Shown piece after piece: positions 52,759 through 62,623 of a stretch of 64,000 bases of DNA. The DNA lies in NCBI GenBank assembly GCA_029946065.1, contig JAQSDU010000007.1, forward strand, positions 1 to 64,000, written 5' to 3'. This stretch comes from Flavobacterium sp. (GTDB lineage Bacteria; Bacteroidota; Bacteroidia; Flavobacteriales; Flavobacteriaceae). The notes under the pieces were generated by a model. The model was not told the DNA's origin, made no database searches, and was given only the letters and a program-made list of their open reading frames with translations. Made by a program: the position numbers and the translations under genes. Every line of letters begins with the position of its first letter. Within the stretch, counting starts at the first letter, position 1.

Positions 52759-54888
52759 TTACTCTTGTTTAATGCTGCGAAGCTGTTTCAATTTGTCTTT
52801 CAAAACAACTAATTCTTCCTTGTGTTTTTCAATGTTTTTACGCACTTCTAAAACAATCGAATTTTCTTTTTTTGCATTTTTCGTATTGGTAAAAAACTGA
52901 ATGTTATTCTCCAATTGGAAAATTTCACTCTGTACTTCCTCAATTTTACGCATCAAAAATATTTTCTCGTTGTCGAGTTTTCTTGTATCGTTAGATTCGG
53001 AAAGCTGATCGATCCTGTTATTAAAACGCATCATGTCAGAATCTTTTTTGCTCAAGCTCAGTTTTTCAAACAGTCCGTCCAAAACTTTGTTGAATTTTCC
53101 GTCGATATGTTTGCGTGAAAATGGTACTCTTCCAAAGCCTTTCCATGCTTCAATATGCACTTTAATAGCATCCAGATCGGTTTTATGATCGCCTGTAAAT
53201 TCAAAATCTTTCAGCGTATCGATATAAGCTTTTTTCTTATCGAAAGCTTCTATTTCTTCAGAATTGGCTTCCGATTTCTGCGCTTTCAGTCTTTCAAAAT
53301 AATGGTTACAAGCATCTTTAAATTCCTTCCAGATTTTATCCGAAAACTTTCTTGGAACATGTCCAACCAGTTTCCATTCTTCCTGAATTTGTTTCATAAT
53401 TGGCGTTGATGCCGCAAAATCCTCACTGTCTTTTATCGCATTGGCTTTTTCTACCAAAGCTTGTTTTTTGCTCAGGTTGTCATTTTGGTCTTTCTTGATG
53501 TCTTTATAGAAAGAATTTTTCAACGCATTAAAATTGCGAACTGCCGTTTTAAAAGCCGCCCATGTTTCCTCATTCACTTCCGTCGGAACTTTTCCAATTG
53601 CAAAGAAAGCATTTCGCAACGCTTCTACTTTCTCTACCTGACCTTGCCATGATGCGTGAGCGCTGACTTTCTCTTGCGCCAAAACTTCAATCTGTGCAAT
53701 AATTTCTTTTTTCTTTTCTAAGTGTTCGGTTTCTTTTCCGCGTTGTGCTTCAAATAAAACCTCACGTTTGTCATGCATTTGCTTGGTCAATGCCGAAAAC
53801 TGGTCCCAGATTTCATCGCGTTTCTCTCTCGAAACAGGTCCAATATCTTCTTTCCATATTTTGTGCAAATCCTGCAATTCACGAAATGCTTTGTTGATGT
53901 CTGCCTCGTTTACTAATTCTTCAACACGTGCAATGATTTTTTGCTTCTGCTCTAAATTGTGCTTGAAATCTAAATCACGCGCTTCGCGGTCAAGGTGCAA
54001 ATAGTCATAAAAATTCTCCACATGGAAATGATAATTGTTCCAAACGTGGTTGTATTTATCTTTCGGAATTGCTCCTGCATTTTTCCATCGCTCGCGCAAA
54101 TCGTTAAAATGTTTCAGCGTATCCTTGATATTGGTTTGTGGATTGATTAATTCTTTCAGTTCCTCTACAATCGCAAGTCTGTTTTCAAGATTCGTTTGCA
54201 AGTTCGTCTGCAAGCTTTTAAAATGCGTGTTTTTCTTATCTCTGAATTGGTTGTATAATTGATCAAATTTTGTCTTTAACGGGAAATGATAATGAAAATC
54301 TTCTGTCGTCTCCGGATTTTCAGCGTGAAATTCTTGCTTTTTCTCGTCGATAAAATGATAGTATTTAGAAAGAAAAGCCGATTTTACCTGGTCCACGTGG
54401 TCTTTTACAGACATCACTTTCTCAACAACAACAAGCGTTTCTAGTTCGCCAACAAGCGCTTCCATTGGCAAAGATTCATAATCCTTCATTGGAATTTCAT
54501 GTCGGTCTTTCAAAGTTTCGTCTTCACTTTCCTCGGCATTGGTTTCTGCAATCGCATCTACGGCTTCATCCTGAGATGTCGCGAGAGCAACTTCTGCTTC
54601 CGCTTCCGCATTTGTTTCAACTGCTTCGGTTTGTGCTTCAGGAGTAGCCTCGGCTTCAATCGTTTCAACGGTAGTTTCTTCTGTTTCCGTTGCTTCAACA
54701 GCAGTTTCTTCTTCGACTTCCGCTACTTCTTCGGTTTCCATCGTCGCTTCTGTTACAACTTCTTCTGCAGTAGTTTCTTCCGCAGCTTCCGTTTCGTCTA
54801 CTTGGTTTTCAGCCTGTGTTTCGGGTTGAATTGTTCCTTCTAAATTTCCGTCTGCGTCAAGCAGGTTATCATTCTTTTCTTCTGACAT
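52759..54888 (-). CDS. DUF349 domain-containing protein with acidic N-terminal tract
   Basis: I start the protein at MSEEKNDNLLDADG (709 aa); the longer in-frame version begins in intergenic-looking sequence. Residues about 10-130 are a low-complexity E/T/A/V tract. The rest contains several DUF349 repeats, each a helical 'W..AG.IPK......W..F' type unit (for example LRERWKNAGAIPKDKYNHVW, LHKIWKEDIGPVSREKRDEI, AFFAIGKVPTEVNEETWAAF, EEWKLVGHVPRKFSDKIWKE and AWKGFGRVPFSRKHIDGKFN). Function of DUF349 is unknown. The acidic region is probably disordered. Confidence 0.88.
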   Translation of the reverse strand: MSEEKNDNLLDADGNLEGTIQPETQAENQVDETEAAEETTAEEVVTEATMETEEVAEVEEETAVEATETEETTVETIEAEATPEAQTEAVETNAEAEAEVALATSQDEAVDAIAETNAEESEDETLKDRHEIPMKDYESLPMEALVGELETLVVVEKVMSVKDHVDQVKSAFLSKYYHFIDEKKQEFHAENPETTEDFHYHFPLKTKFDQLYNQFRDKKNTHFKSLQTNLQTNLENRLAIVEELKELINPQTNIKDTLKHFNDLRERWKNAGAIPKDKYNHVWNNYHFHVENFYDYLHLDREARDLDFKHNLEQKQKIIARVEELVNEADINKAFRELQDLHKIWKEDIGPVSREKRDEIWDQFSALTKQMHDKREVLFEAQRGKETEHLEKKKEIIAQIEVLAQEKVSAHASWQGQVEKVEALRNAFFAIGKVPTEVNEETWAAFKTAVRNFNALKNSFYKDIKKDQNDNLSKKQALVEKANAIKDSEDFAASTPIMKQIQEEWKLVGHVPRKFSDKIWKEFKDACNHYFERLKAQKSEANSEEIEAFDKKKAYIDTLKDFEFTGDHKTDLDAIKVHIEAWKGFGRVPFSRKHIDGKFNKVLDGLFEKLSLSKKDSDMMRFNNRIDQLSESNDTRKLDNEKIFLMRKIEEVQSEIFQLENNIQFFTNTKNAKKENSIVLEVRKNIEKHKEELVVLKDKLKQLRSIKQE

Positions 54889-55158
54889 TTTACAAAATGT
54901 GTAAGGTTCATAAATTTTGAGGGCGTAAGGTACTAAAGACGCAGCAAAATTCAAAACAAAACAGTTTATTTGAACGATTTCTTAATTTGGGTTTTATTTT
55001 TTTGGAGCTATTTCCGGCTAACGCTACAATTTTTTTGCAAAAATTAGCTGCTTTAGCACCACTGAAATATGCAAAAAAGATTTCCACTAATATCCGGGCT
55101 AGGGCAGTTGTATCCTAACCAAATCAGATTATTTAATTCGAAAATAGGCACTAAAAAC

Positions 55159-55211
55159 TTTGCGTTTTTGCGAGATATATTTTTCGCTCGCAAAGATGCA
55201 AAGGCGCAAAG
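55159..55211. repeat. REP-like nested inverted repeats
   Basis: TTTGCGAG (55168-55175) pairs with CTCGCAAA (55188-55195), and CTTTGCG (55159-55165) with CGCAAAG (55205-55211). This resembles the 'ctttgcgtctttgcgag' dispersed elements of flavobacteria. Confidence 0.5.
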
Positions 55212-55228
55212 ACTATGTGTATTGTAAT

Positions 55229-55966
55229 TTATTTGTTCCAAATTTTCCAAGCCTTCTCTGCTTGGAACACCAACATATCGAAACCGTTTTTGGTAACGGC
55301 GCCATGTTTTTTTGCCTTTTGTAGAAACAACGTTTCGGCGGGATTATAAATCAAATCGTAAGCGATATGTTCCGCTGTAAAATAGTCGTATGGAATTTCA
55401 GGACAAACTTCGACATCAGGAAAAGTACCTAATGGCGTGCAGTTAATGATAATATGAAATGTTTTAAAAGTTTCAGCGTTCACTTCTTTATACGATAAAA
55501 CTTGTTTTTCTGTATTTCGTGAAACCAATTGATACGCAATTCCAAGTTGGTCTAGTGCAAATGCAATCGCCTTAGATGCGCCGCCTGTGCCAAGAATCAA
55601 TGCGTTTTTATGGTGTTCCTGAAGCAACGGTTTTAGCGATTTCTTAAATCCGTAAAAATCGGTATTGTAGCCTTTCAGTTTGCCTTTTTTGGTGAATTTT
55701 ATGGTATTGACAGCACCGATTACGTTTGCAGTTTTAGATAATTTATCCAAATACGGAATCACGCTTTCTTTGTACGGAATCGTGATGTTCAACCCACTTA
55801 TATCTTTTTCAGCAATATCTCGAAAATCGCGAATATCCTGAATATCGAAATTCTCATAGCTGTAACCTTCGAGATTTTCTTTTTCGAATTTTTTGGAAAA
55901 ATAACCTTTTGAAAAGGAATAAGAAATATTGCGCCCGATGAGCCCGAAGTGTTTAGGTTTTTCCAT
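55229..55966 (-). CDS. aroE: Shikimate dehydrogenase
   Basis: The 245-aa protein has FGLIGRNISYSFSKGYF (shikimate-binding Ser pair), LNITIPYKESVIPYL with the catalytic Lys, an NADP Rossmann motif GTGGASKAIAFAL, NCTPLGTFPD and a C-terminal YDLIYNPAETLFLQKAKKHGA. It reduces 3-dehydroshikimate to shikimate in aromatic amino acid synthesis. It is slightly short for AroE, as usual in flavobacteria. It follows the TPR gene by 19 bp on the same strand. Confidence 0.93.
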   Translation of the reverse strand: MEKPKHFGLIGRNISYSFSKGYFSKKFEKENLEGYSYENFDIQDIRDFRDIAEKDISGLNITIPYKESVIPYLDKLSKTANVIGAVNTIKFTKKGKLKGYNTDFYGFKKSLKPLLQEHHKNALILGTGGASKAIAFALDQLGIAYQLVSRNTEKQVLSYKEVNAETFKTFHIIINCTPLGTFPDVEVCPEIPYDYFTAEHIAYDLIYNPAETLFLQKAKKHGAVTKNGFDMLVFQAEKAWKIWNK

Positions 55967-55985
55967 TCAGGCGCTTAAAGTCAGA

Positions 55986-57380
55986 TTATTTTTTAGATTT
56001 ATTGATAGCATTTTGTACCATTTTTCGGGTCCATATTACCGGAAATAATGCTTCTAGCATCACGTGGTTGTCAAAATTCAATCGCAAACCGTTGGCGATA
56101 TGGAATTTACCTTTGATGTCTTTTCCGAGCATAAAATACAATCCGGCAAGACGGTATTCTACTTCATAACTTTCAGGAAAAAATTCTGTCGATTGTAATA
56201 ATGTTTCAATCGCACTATCGAATTCGCCTAAAAACTGTAAAATGTCCACCCAAAATAACCAAGTATCGAGCTCGCTGTCGCCAAATTCTACTGCTTTTCT
56301 ATAGCCAAATTCAGCTTCTTCGTAGAAATTCATTTCGCGGTTAATCGTCGCATAACGCTTCCAATACAAACGATTTTGATTGTCAATATTGAGCGCTTTG
56401 TTAACATAATAGAGCGCTTTCTGGTAATTTTTGAGGCGTACGTAAAAATCGGTAATCGCAATCCATCCTTTGTCGAGCAATGGATCTTCATGTACCGTTT
56501 TGTTGAAATATTTTAAGGCAAGTGCTTTATTACCCAATTTTTCGTGACATTTTCCTATTCTTAAAAGTGCATAAGACGTTGGATCGTCGAGTTCAATCGT
56601 GCGGTTATACGCTTCGATAGCCTCCTCATAGCGTTTCAGTCTTTCAAAAGCTTTTGCTTTTTCCATGAAAGCGCCCAAAAATTCATCGTCGATTAAGGTT
56701 GCATAATCAAAAGCCCGCAACGCTTCTTCGTATTGTTTTAGGCCATAGTGCAATCTTCCGGACTGGTGCCAAGCGATTTCGCTGTATGGGTTTTTTTCGA
56801 TGTACTGGTTTAGAAATACGATTGCCTGATCATTTTGATCGAGAAATTCGAAGCAATACACCACGTTGTATAGCGCAGCTTGGTCTTCGGTATCTTCTTC
56901 TAGACATTTGATGAAGCTGTCTTTGGCTTTTTCAAGGTCGTCCATGAACAAGTATTCCATTCCAATCAGGTTGTAAACATCGGCGTAATCGTCGGTATAA
57001 TACAAGGCCGTGTTGAGCAATTCAACCGCTTTTTCGTGGTTGTCGCGTTTGGAATAAATACTGGCTTTCTGGATATAAATTTCTTCGTTGTTGGGTTCGA
57101 TGGCAAACAGTTCGTTGAGGAGTTTGTCGGCTTGATCGAGTTTGTCGTCATACACCAGCATTTCTACCTGTACCAGCTTTAGTCCGGTGGATTTGGGATG
57201 CTGTTCGAGTGCTAATTTTAAGGCTTTTTTGGCTAAGTTGGCTTTTCCCATATCGAGGTAGTGAAGGATAATCTCTTCGAATTCCTCGGAATCAAAAAAC
57301 AAGACTTTGTTGGTTTTCAACATCGACTCGAATTTTGATAAGGATAAGTTGTAGTCTTCTTCTTCGTTGCTTAGTTGCAT
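55986..57380 (-). CDS. Tetratricopeptide repeat protein
   Basis: The 464-aa protein has no signal peptide and consists of about ten to twelve TPR units (for example EEIYIQKASIYSKRDNHEKA, AALYNVVYCFEFLDQNDQAI and AWHQSGRLHYGLKQYEEALR). It is likely a cytoplasmic protein-protein interaction scaffold. It lies directly upstream of aroE (19 bp) and is probably cotranscribed. No specific function is recognised. Confidence 0.85.
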   Translation of the reverse strand: MQLSNEEEDYNLSLSKFESMLKTNKVLFFDSEEFEEIILHYLDMGKANLAKKALKLALEQHPKSTGLKLVQVEMLVYDDKLDQADKLLNELFAIEPNNEEIYIQKASIYSKRDNHEKAVELLNTALYYTDDYADVYNLIGMEYLFMDDLEKAKDSFIKCLEEDTEDQAALYNVVYCFEFLDQNDQAIVFLNQYIEKNPYSEIAWHQSGRLHYGLKQYEEALRAFDYATLIDDEFLGAFMEKAKAFERLKRYEEAIEAYNRTIELDDPTSYALLRIGKCHEKLGNKALALKYFNKTVHEDPLLDKGWIAITDFYVRLKNYQKALYYVNKALNIDNQNRLYWKRYATINREMNFYEEAEFGYRKAVEFGDSELDTWLFWVDILQFLGEFDSAIETLLQSTEFFPESYEVEYRLAGLYFMLGKDIKGKFHIANGLRLNFDNHVMLEALFPVIWTRKMVQNAINKSKK

Positions 57381-57519
57381 ACTGTATATCTTTAAAATTA
57401 TCCTACTCTAAAAGTAGGTAACGTTGCCATTGTCGTGGTAAAAAAAAGTAATTGTTGTGAACAATTTAATTAACAATAATCTACTGTAATTATTGCGTTG
57501 AAGTTATTTAGTGTCGTGA

Positions 57520-57600
57520 ACTAGCCCGGATGGAAGTGGTTATCCTTTTGCCGCCTTCTTTAGGCGGGAAAAGATAGAAACGTACAGCCGGATCAGCTTC
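57520..57600 (+). ncRNA. Structured RNA-like element, possibly Flavo-1 type
   Basis: The segment runs from CTAGCCCGGATGGAAGTGG to CAGCCGGATCAGCTTC. Its core is a strong hairpin: CTTTTGCCGCC (57545-57555) with GGCGGGAAAAG (one mismatch). The conserved-looking flanks (AGCCCGGAT...ATCC and AGATAG...GCCGGAT.AGC) recur in many flavobacterial genomes. I recall a Bacteroidetes motif of this kind (Flavo-1) but cannot check the match. Function is unknown. Confidence 0.45.
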
Positions 57601-58790
57601 TAATGAATTTCATTTAATATTTCATCCATCGCCTCAAGAATTACTGCGCAACCTTCTTTAATTTCATCCTCGGAAATCGTGAGTGGCGGCGTGATCCTGA
57701 TGGCGCAACCTTCAAACAATAACCAAAACAGAATTAATCCTTTGTCCTGGCATTTGAAAATCACTTTGTTGGTGATTTCTGCACTTGATGTCATTGCTGC
57801 TAACATTAAGCCTTTGCCTCTTATTTCTTGTATCAAAGGATGTACCAAAAGGGTTCGGAACAGTTTTTCTTTGGCAATTGCCTTTGGCATCAGCTCTTTT
57901 TCGAGTATTTCTTGTAAAGTAGCGAGGCAGGCTGCCGCAATGACAGGATGTCCGCCAAAAGTGGTGATGTGTCCGAGTTTTGGATTGTCTGCTAACAAAT
58001 CCATGTGTTTTTCGTCGGCTACAAAAGCTCCGACAGGCATTCCGCCACCCATTCCTTTACCTATTATAATTACGTCGGGAATGGCGTTGTAGTTTTCAAA
58101 ACCAAAGAGTTTTCCAGTGCGACCAAATCCGGGTTGGATTTCATCGATAATCATAATCGTACCGGTCGCATTGCAGCGTTCCCGCACTTTTCGCAAAAAA
58201 TCGTTTTGTGGCTGAATGAAACCTGCGCCGCCCTGAATGCTTTCGAGAATAATTCCGGCAGTTTTGGTGGTTATTTTTTGTAAATCTTCCTCATTATTAA
58301 AGGTGATAAAATCGACATCGGGAATTAGCGGACGAAAGATTTGCTTGCGTTCTTCGAAACCCATAACGCTCATCGAACCCATCGTGTTGCCGTGGTATGC
58401 GTTGTGGCAGGAAATCAATTGACTTCTTCCGGTGATGCGTCGGGCAAGTTTTAGAGCGCCTTCAGTAGCTTCGGTACCAGAATTGACGAGATATACTTTG
58501 TTGAGATTTTCTGGTAAGTTTTGCACGAGCAATTTGCAATAGGCTACCGCAGGATGTTGCGCATATTCGCCATAAACCATTACGTGGGAATATTGATCAA
58601 GTTGGTCTTTTATGGCATTATTGACGCGCTCGTTTTTATGTCCGACTGCCACAGCCGAAACACCTGCAACGAAATCAAGGTATTTTTTATTATTCGTGTC
58701 ATATATATAGGAACCTTCGGCATGAGAAACTTCCATCCCGAGTGGGTAGGGGGATGTTTGTGCTTGGTATTTTAGGAAATCCTTTTTCAA
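57600..58790 (-). CDS. Class III PLP-dependent aminotransferase
   Basis: The 396-aa protein has the class III aminotransferase layout: VNSGTEATEGALKLARR (about 102-118), HNAYHGNTMGSMSV, IIDEIQPGFGRTG with D216, and IIIGKGMGGGMPVGA with the PLP lysine K245. Closest families are acetylornithine/ornithine and 4-aminobutyrate aminotransferases; the exact substrate is not certain and no arginine-pathway neighbours are present. It precedes the OstA-like gene on the - strand (order of transcription: OstA-like, then this). Confidence 0.87.
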   Translation of the reverse strand: MKKDFLKYQAQTSPYPLGMEVSHAEGSYIYDTNNKKYLDFVAGVSAVAVGHKNERVNNAIKDQLDQYSHVMVYGEYAQHPAVAYCKLLVQNLPENLNKVYLVNSGTEATEGALKLARRITGRSQLISCHNAYHGNTMGSMSVMGFEERKQIFRPLIPDVDFITFNNEEDLQKITTKTAGIILESIQGGAGFIQPQNDFLRKVRERCNATGTIMIIDEIQPGFGRTGKLFGFENYNAIPDVIIIGKGMGGGMPVGAFVADEKHMDLLADNPKLGHITTFGGHPVIAAACLATLQEILEKELMPKAIAKEKLFRTLLVHPLIQEIRGKGLMLAAMTSSAEITNKVIFKCQDKGLILFWLLFEGCAIRITPPLTISEDEIKEGCAVILEAMDEILNEIH

Positions 58791-58839
58791 AATGGTGGAT
58801 TTGGTAATTTCGTTATTCGTTTATTTGACTGACTCCTAC

Positions 58840-60558
58840 TCACTCAACCTTCTCCTTGGGCTGTGGATGATCTTTATCATAATCCAAAGTCTCTTTTCGG
58901 ATTTTCATTGGCACATTTTCCTTGGCTTTTTCGGCTTCGCTGGCTTTTATGACTTTGTCGTTTTCTTCGTTTTCTTCTTCGGGGAAGATATCGTCTTTAG
59001 ATTTTATTTTCTCATCTTCACGCCAAATAAAACCTCTTAATTTTCGGGCATTTTCAGGAAGGTCTTTTTCCGGGTATAATTGTCCTTCGGTATTATCAAT
59101 CTTCGAAATTTCTTCGATCTTGTTGTTCTCTAAAATCAAATGTATCCGGCTGCAGAGTCCCTTATCAATGCCAATGAGTTCTTGTTTGTCATTTCGGAAA
59201 TAATACAGAATTTCGGTATTTTTAATAACATCGGCTTCAGAGAGTTTATTGTCTTTGAATTTTCCATATAAATTGACGCCTTTGACCTGGTTGAAACCTT
59301 CGCCAATGGTATCACGAGAGACTAAAAAAGCGTTGGTGAGTACTTTCAGTGAATCTATTTTTTCGGTTTGATTATTGCCAATGAGGTGCATGATATCCCC
59401 CGTCATCTGGTTTTTGCCGTTCCACATTACGGGTCTCCCGATCAATTGTGTGAGTGCTGTTTTTTGATTGGAATGTATGGAATCACATTTTCCACTCATG
59501 TCGGTTTTATAAAATCGCGCATTTTTGAATGCGCGGATGATTCGATTGTCGGGTTTTCCGGTCACCATCAATATTTTTCCGTGGATGTAAACCGAATCAT
59601 TTTCGACTAAATTGATGGCGACGGCGTGTTTGGTTACATACATCGAATCTTTTGCTTTGAAAATTTCGGCGTAATTGCCTTTGACAATACCTTTATTGAT
59701 AGAGTCCGTAATTTTAACATTGTTCGTTGCCGAAGCAAAATCGCGGGTACGATCATAATACAAACTATCGCCTTCTATAAGTCGGGTTTTGTAACGGATA
59801 TAGGACTTTCGAAGGAAATGTGCAACATTTTTTTTCGTATCATAGAACCCTTTTTCCGTATAAATATAATCTTCTTTGCTCGTGATCGTCGATGGGCCGA
59901 AAAGATAAGAATGTCCGGAATTCGAATAATAATCCAAATGATTTGATTTAATAACCGTTTTCGGATTGGTAAGCGTCACGGCAGTCAGGAATACAAATTT
60001 TTTCTCTTTTGCAAAATACCTTCCCGATTTGCTTTTGAGCGTATTGTCTTTATTTACAATGGTTCCGTTCGTATTGTAATAGGCTTGTTGGATGTTCCGA
60101 TCAAAATAAATCGTATCAGTGGTCAATCGCATGTCAGGAGAGCGCATTACCGGATTTCCAGTGGCAAACGCCTTTTTTTCGTTGCCGCTGTATTCGGCAT
60201 AAGTACTGTTTAGGAATAAAGTATCGCCTTGTACAATCTGAACATCGCCAAAAGCCTTCAGGTAATTTTCCTTTTCAAAAACGTATGCCTTGTTGCAAGT
60301 CATTATCGCACCGTCGTGCAATAATCTTACTTTGCCCGTAAGCAGTGTTGCACCAGGTACTTTTTCTTCATCTTTAATGACAAAATCGGCATAGTCAATA
60401 ATAATTGGCTTTGCGCCTTGTTTAGCGGATGATTGATTAGCAGCCGGATTTTTAGCAACGATTGATTTTTTAGCAACTTTAGGTTTTTGCTGGGCCCAAA
60501 TAGTATTCGAAACCAATAAAAAACAGCAGCTTATAAGGAAAAAAAAGTACTTCTTCAA
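58840..60558 (-). CDS. OstA-like protein (LptA-related, outer membrane biogenesis)
   Basis: I start at a TTG codon (60558) because it gives a normal signal peptide (KKYFFFLISCCFLLVSNTIWA) immediately; an ATG-initiated version would add 30 residues in front of it (to 60648). The mature protein of about 550 aa has the OstA/LptA beta-jellyroll pattern, with repeated VTGNVRL-like strands (ATLLTGKVRLLHDGAIMTCNKA, LKAFGDVQIVQGDTLF). This family moves LPS across the periplasm or is linked to it. The C-terminal part is charged and ends in a lysine- and proline-rich tail. Confidence 0.78.
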   Translation of the reverse strand: MKKYFFFLISCCFLLVSNTIWAQQKPKVAKKSIVAKNPAANQSSAKQGAKPIIIDYADFVIKDEEKVPGATLLTGKVRLLHDGAIMTCNKAYVFEKENYLKAFGDVQIVQGDTLFLNSTYAEYSGNEKKAFATGNPVMRSPDMRLTTDTIYFDRNIQQAYYNTNGTIVNKDNTLKSKSGRYFAKEKKFVFLTAVTLTNPKTVIKSNHLDYYSNSGHSYLFGPSTITSKEDYIYTEKGFYDTKKNVAHFLRKSYIRYKTRLIEGDSLYYDRTRDFASATNNVKITDSINKGIVKGNYAEIFKAKDSMYVTKHAVAINLVENDSVYIHGKILMVTGKPDNRIIRAFKNARFYKTDMSGKCDSIHSNQKTALTQLIGRPVMWNGKNQMTGDIMHLIGNNQTEKIDSLKVLTNAFLVSRDTIGEGFNQVKGVNLYGKFKDNKLSEADVIKNTEILYYFRNDKQELIGIDKGLCSRIHLILENNKIEEISKIDNTEGQLYPEKDLPENARKLRGFIWREDEKIKSKDDIFPEEENEENDKVIKASEAEKAKENVPMKIRKETLDYDKDHPQPKEKVE

Positions 60559-60701
60559 CGGATTAATTTTTGCCAAATTTAAGGAAAATGTGCCGTTCTT
60601 CGTTTTAATTAAGAAATATTTATCAGCGCAGGCAAAGGCTATCATCAAATTTTTATATTTGTAAAATGATGCCGCATGAAAAGGTATTTTAAATACAAGA
60701 T

Positions 60702-62600
60702 ATGAATAAAATAATAATCGTCGCTATCATCAGTTTGACACTGACCTCCAACGCACAAACTAATAAAAGCAAGTCCATGATTAATCATAAAAAAGAAGCA
60801 GTTTCGGAGCGTAAATCGGTTGTTTACCAGGTTTTTACGCGGCTTTTTGGAAACAAAAACATGAACAATAAACCATGGGGTACGATTGAAGAAAATGGTG
60901 TTGGAAAGTTCAACGATTTTACGGATAAGGCTTTACAAGAAATAAAAAAACTCGGTGTCACACACATTTGGTATACTGGTGTTCCACACCACGCTTTGGT
61001 GAATGATTATACGGCGATTGGCATTTCCAACGATGATCCCGAAGTGGTGAAAGGTCGCGCTGGTTCGCCTTATGCTGTAAAAGATTATTACAATGTAAAT
61101 CCAGATTTGGCCGTAAATCCGTCGAAAAGGCTGGAGGAATTCGAAGCTTTGATAATCCGTACCCACAAAAACGGATTAAAAGTCATCATTGATATCGTGC
61201 CGAATCATATTGCCAGGAAATACGAAGGAAAAACCAATCCGAAAGGCGTGCGCGATTTTGGCGCAGATGATGATACTTCTGTGGAATACAAACGCGATAA
61301 CAACTTTTATTACATTCCGGGACAGCATTTTCAAGTGCCGACATCGGATACGTACAAGCCTTTGAACGGCGAAAAGAATCCAATGATAGACGGAACTTTC
61401 GATGAAAATCCTGCAAAATGGACAGGAAACGGTTCCAGATTAGCAAAACCGGATAGCAATGATTGGTATGAAACCGTAAAAATCAATTATGGCATTAGGC
61501 CCGATGGTTCGAAAGATTTTCCGGAATTGCCGGCAGGTTTCGACAAGAAATCCTACAAAGAACATTTTGCATTCTGGAAAGACAAGGATGTACCGTCGTC
61601 TTGGAAGAAATTCCGTGATATCGCATTATATTGGACTGCAAAAGGCGTTGATGGTTTTCGTTATGACATGGCGGAAATGGTACCTTATGAATTTTGGAGT
61701 TATATGAATTCGGCAATCAAAATGAAAAATCCGAATGCATTTTTGATTGCAGAAGTATACAATCCAAAAGAATACCGCAACTATATCAATCTTGGTAAAA
61801 TGGATTACTTGTATGATAAAGTGGCGCTATATGACAAATTAAAAGATGTGATTAAGGGAAAATGTCTTCCCGACGGGATTTCCGATATTCAGCACGACGT
61901 GGCCGATATCGAGCACCACATGCTTCATTTTCTTGATAACCACGACGAACAACGATTGGCAAGTCCAGAATTTGCGGGAACGCCTGAAAAAGGGAAACCG
62001 CTAATGGTAGTTTCTGCTACGATTAGCACATCGCCTACGATGGTTTATTTCGGACAAGAAGTAGGAGAAGCGGGTAATGAAAATGCAGGTTTCGGTACAC
62101 ATTCCCGTACTTCGATATTCGACTATATCGGTGTTCCGAACCACCAAAGATGGATGAATGGCGGGAAATTCGATGGTGGACAGCTTTCACAATCCGAAAA
62201 GGATTTAAGAGATTTTTACAAAAGGCTGCTAAGTTTTACGATTACGAGTCCTGCGTTAATGGGGGAATTCAGTGAAATTCAAGCCGAAAATCGAAAAGCA
62301 ACTTCAGGGTATGATCCCGGAATTTATTCATTTGTGCGTTGGTCTGAAATCCAAAAACTTGTGATTGTTTCGAATTTTTCATGGGTGACAACGAGCAATT
62401 TCGACCTCGTAATTCCGGCAGTAATTATAAAGAAATGGCAACTAAAGGATGGCAACTATTTGCTGCGTGACAAATTATATGGAAAAAGTAGCATTACGTT
62501 GACGGTAACCAATGGCGAGGGTAAATCAGCAATGACGGTGAATCCTTCGGAATCATTTATATATGAACTCCAAAAGCCTTTAGCTAAAACGAAAAAATAA
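60702..62600 (+). CDS. GH13 alpha-amylase family protein, secreted
   Basis: The 632-aa protein has a signal peptide (about 1-18, ending LTSNA). GH13 conserved regions are visible: VIIDIVPNHIARKY (region I), GVDGFRYDMAEM with nucleophile D322 (region II), FLIAEVYNP with acid/base E351 (region III) and FLDNHDEQR with D415 (region IV). It should hydrolyse or transglycosylate alpha-glucans outside the cytoplasm. No carbohydrate-binding module or SusD/SusC pair is adjacent. It is divergent from the OstA-like gene. Confidence 0.9.
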   Translation: MNKIIIVAIISLTLTSNAQTNKSKSMINHKKEAVSERKSVVYQVFTRLFGNKNMNNKPWGTIEENGVGKFNDFTDKALQEIKKLGVTHIWYTGVPHHALVNDYTAIGISNDDPEVVKGRAGSPYAVKDYYNVNPDLAVNPSKRLEEFEALIIRTHKNGLKVIIDIVPNHIARKYEGKTNPKGVRDFGADDDTSVEYKRDNNFYYIPGQHFQVPTSDTYKPLNGEKNPMIDGTFDENPAKWTGNGSRLAKPDSNDWYETVKINYGIRPDGSKDFPELPAGFDKKSYKEHFAFWKDKDVPSSWKKFRDIALYWTAKGVDGFRYDMAEMVPYEFWSYMNSAIKMKNPNAFLIAEVYNPKEYRNYINLGKMDYLYDKVALYDKLKDVIKGKCLPDGISDIQHDVADIEHHMLHFLDNHDEQRLASPEFAGTPEKGKPLMVVSATISTSPTMVYFGQEVGEAGNENAGFGTHSRTSIFDYIGVPNHQRWMNGGKFDGGQLSQSEKDLRDFYKRLLSFTITSPALMGEFSEIQAENRKATSGYDPGIYSFVRWSEIQKLVIVSNFSWVTTSNFDLVIPAVIIKKWQLKDGNYLLRDKLYGKSSITLTVTNGEGKSAMTVNPSESFIYELQKPLAKTKK

Positions 62601-62623
62601 ATAAATTAAATATAAAATAGAGA

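Noticed and set aside
54499..54843. Phe/Cys-rich 114-aa frame on the + strand
   Set aside because: Mirror image of the E/T/A-rich tract of the DUF349 protein.
55053..55250. 65-aa frame on the - strand before aroE
   Set aside because: It runs over the nested inverted repeat at 55159-55211 and overlaps the aroE 3' end; no coding character.
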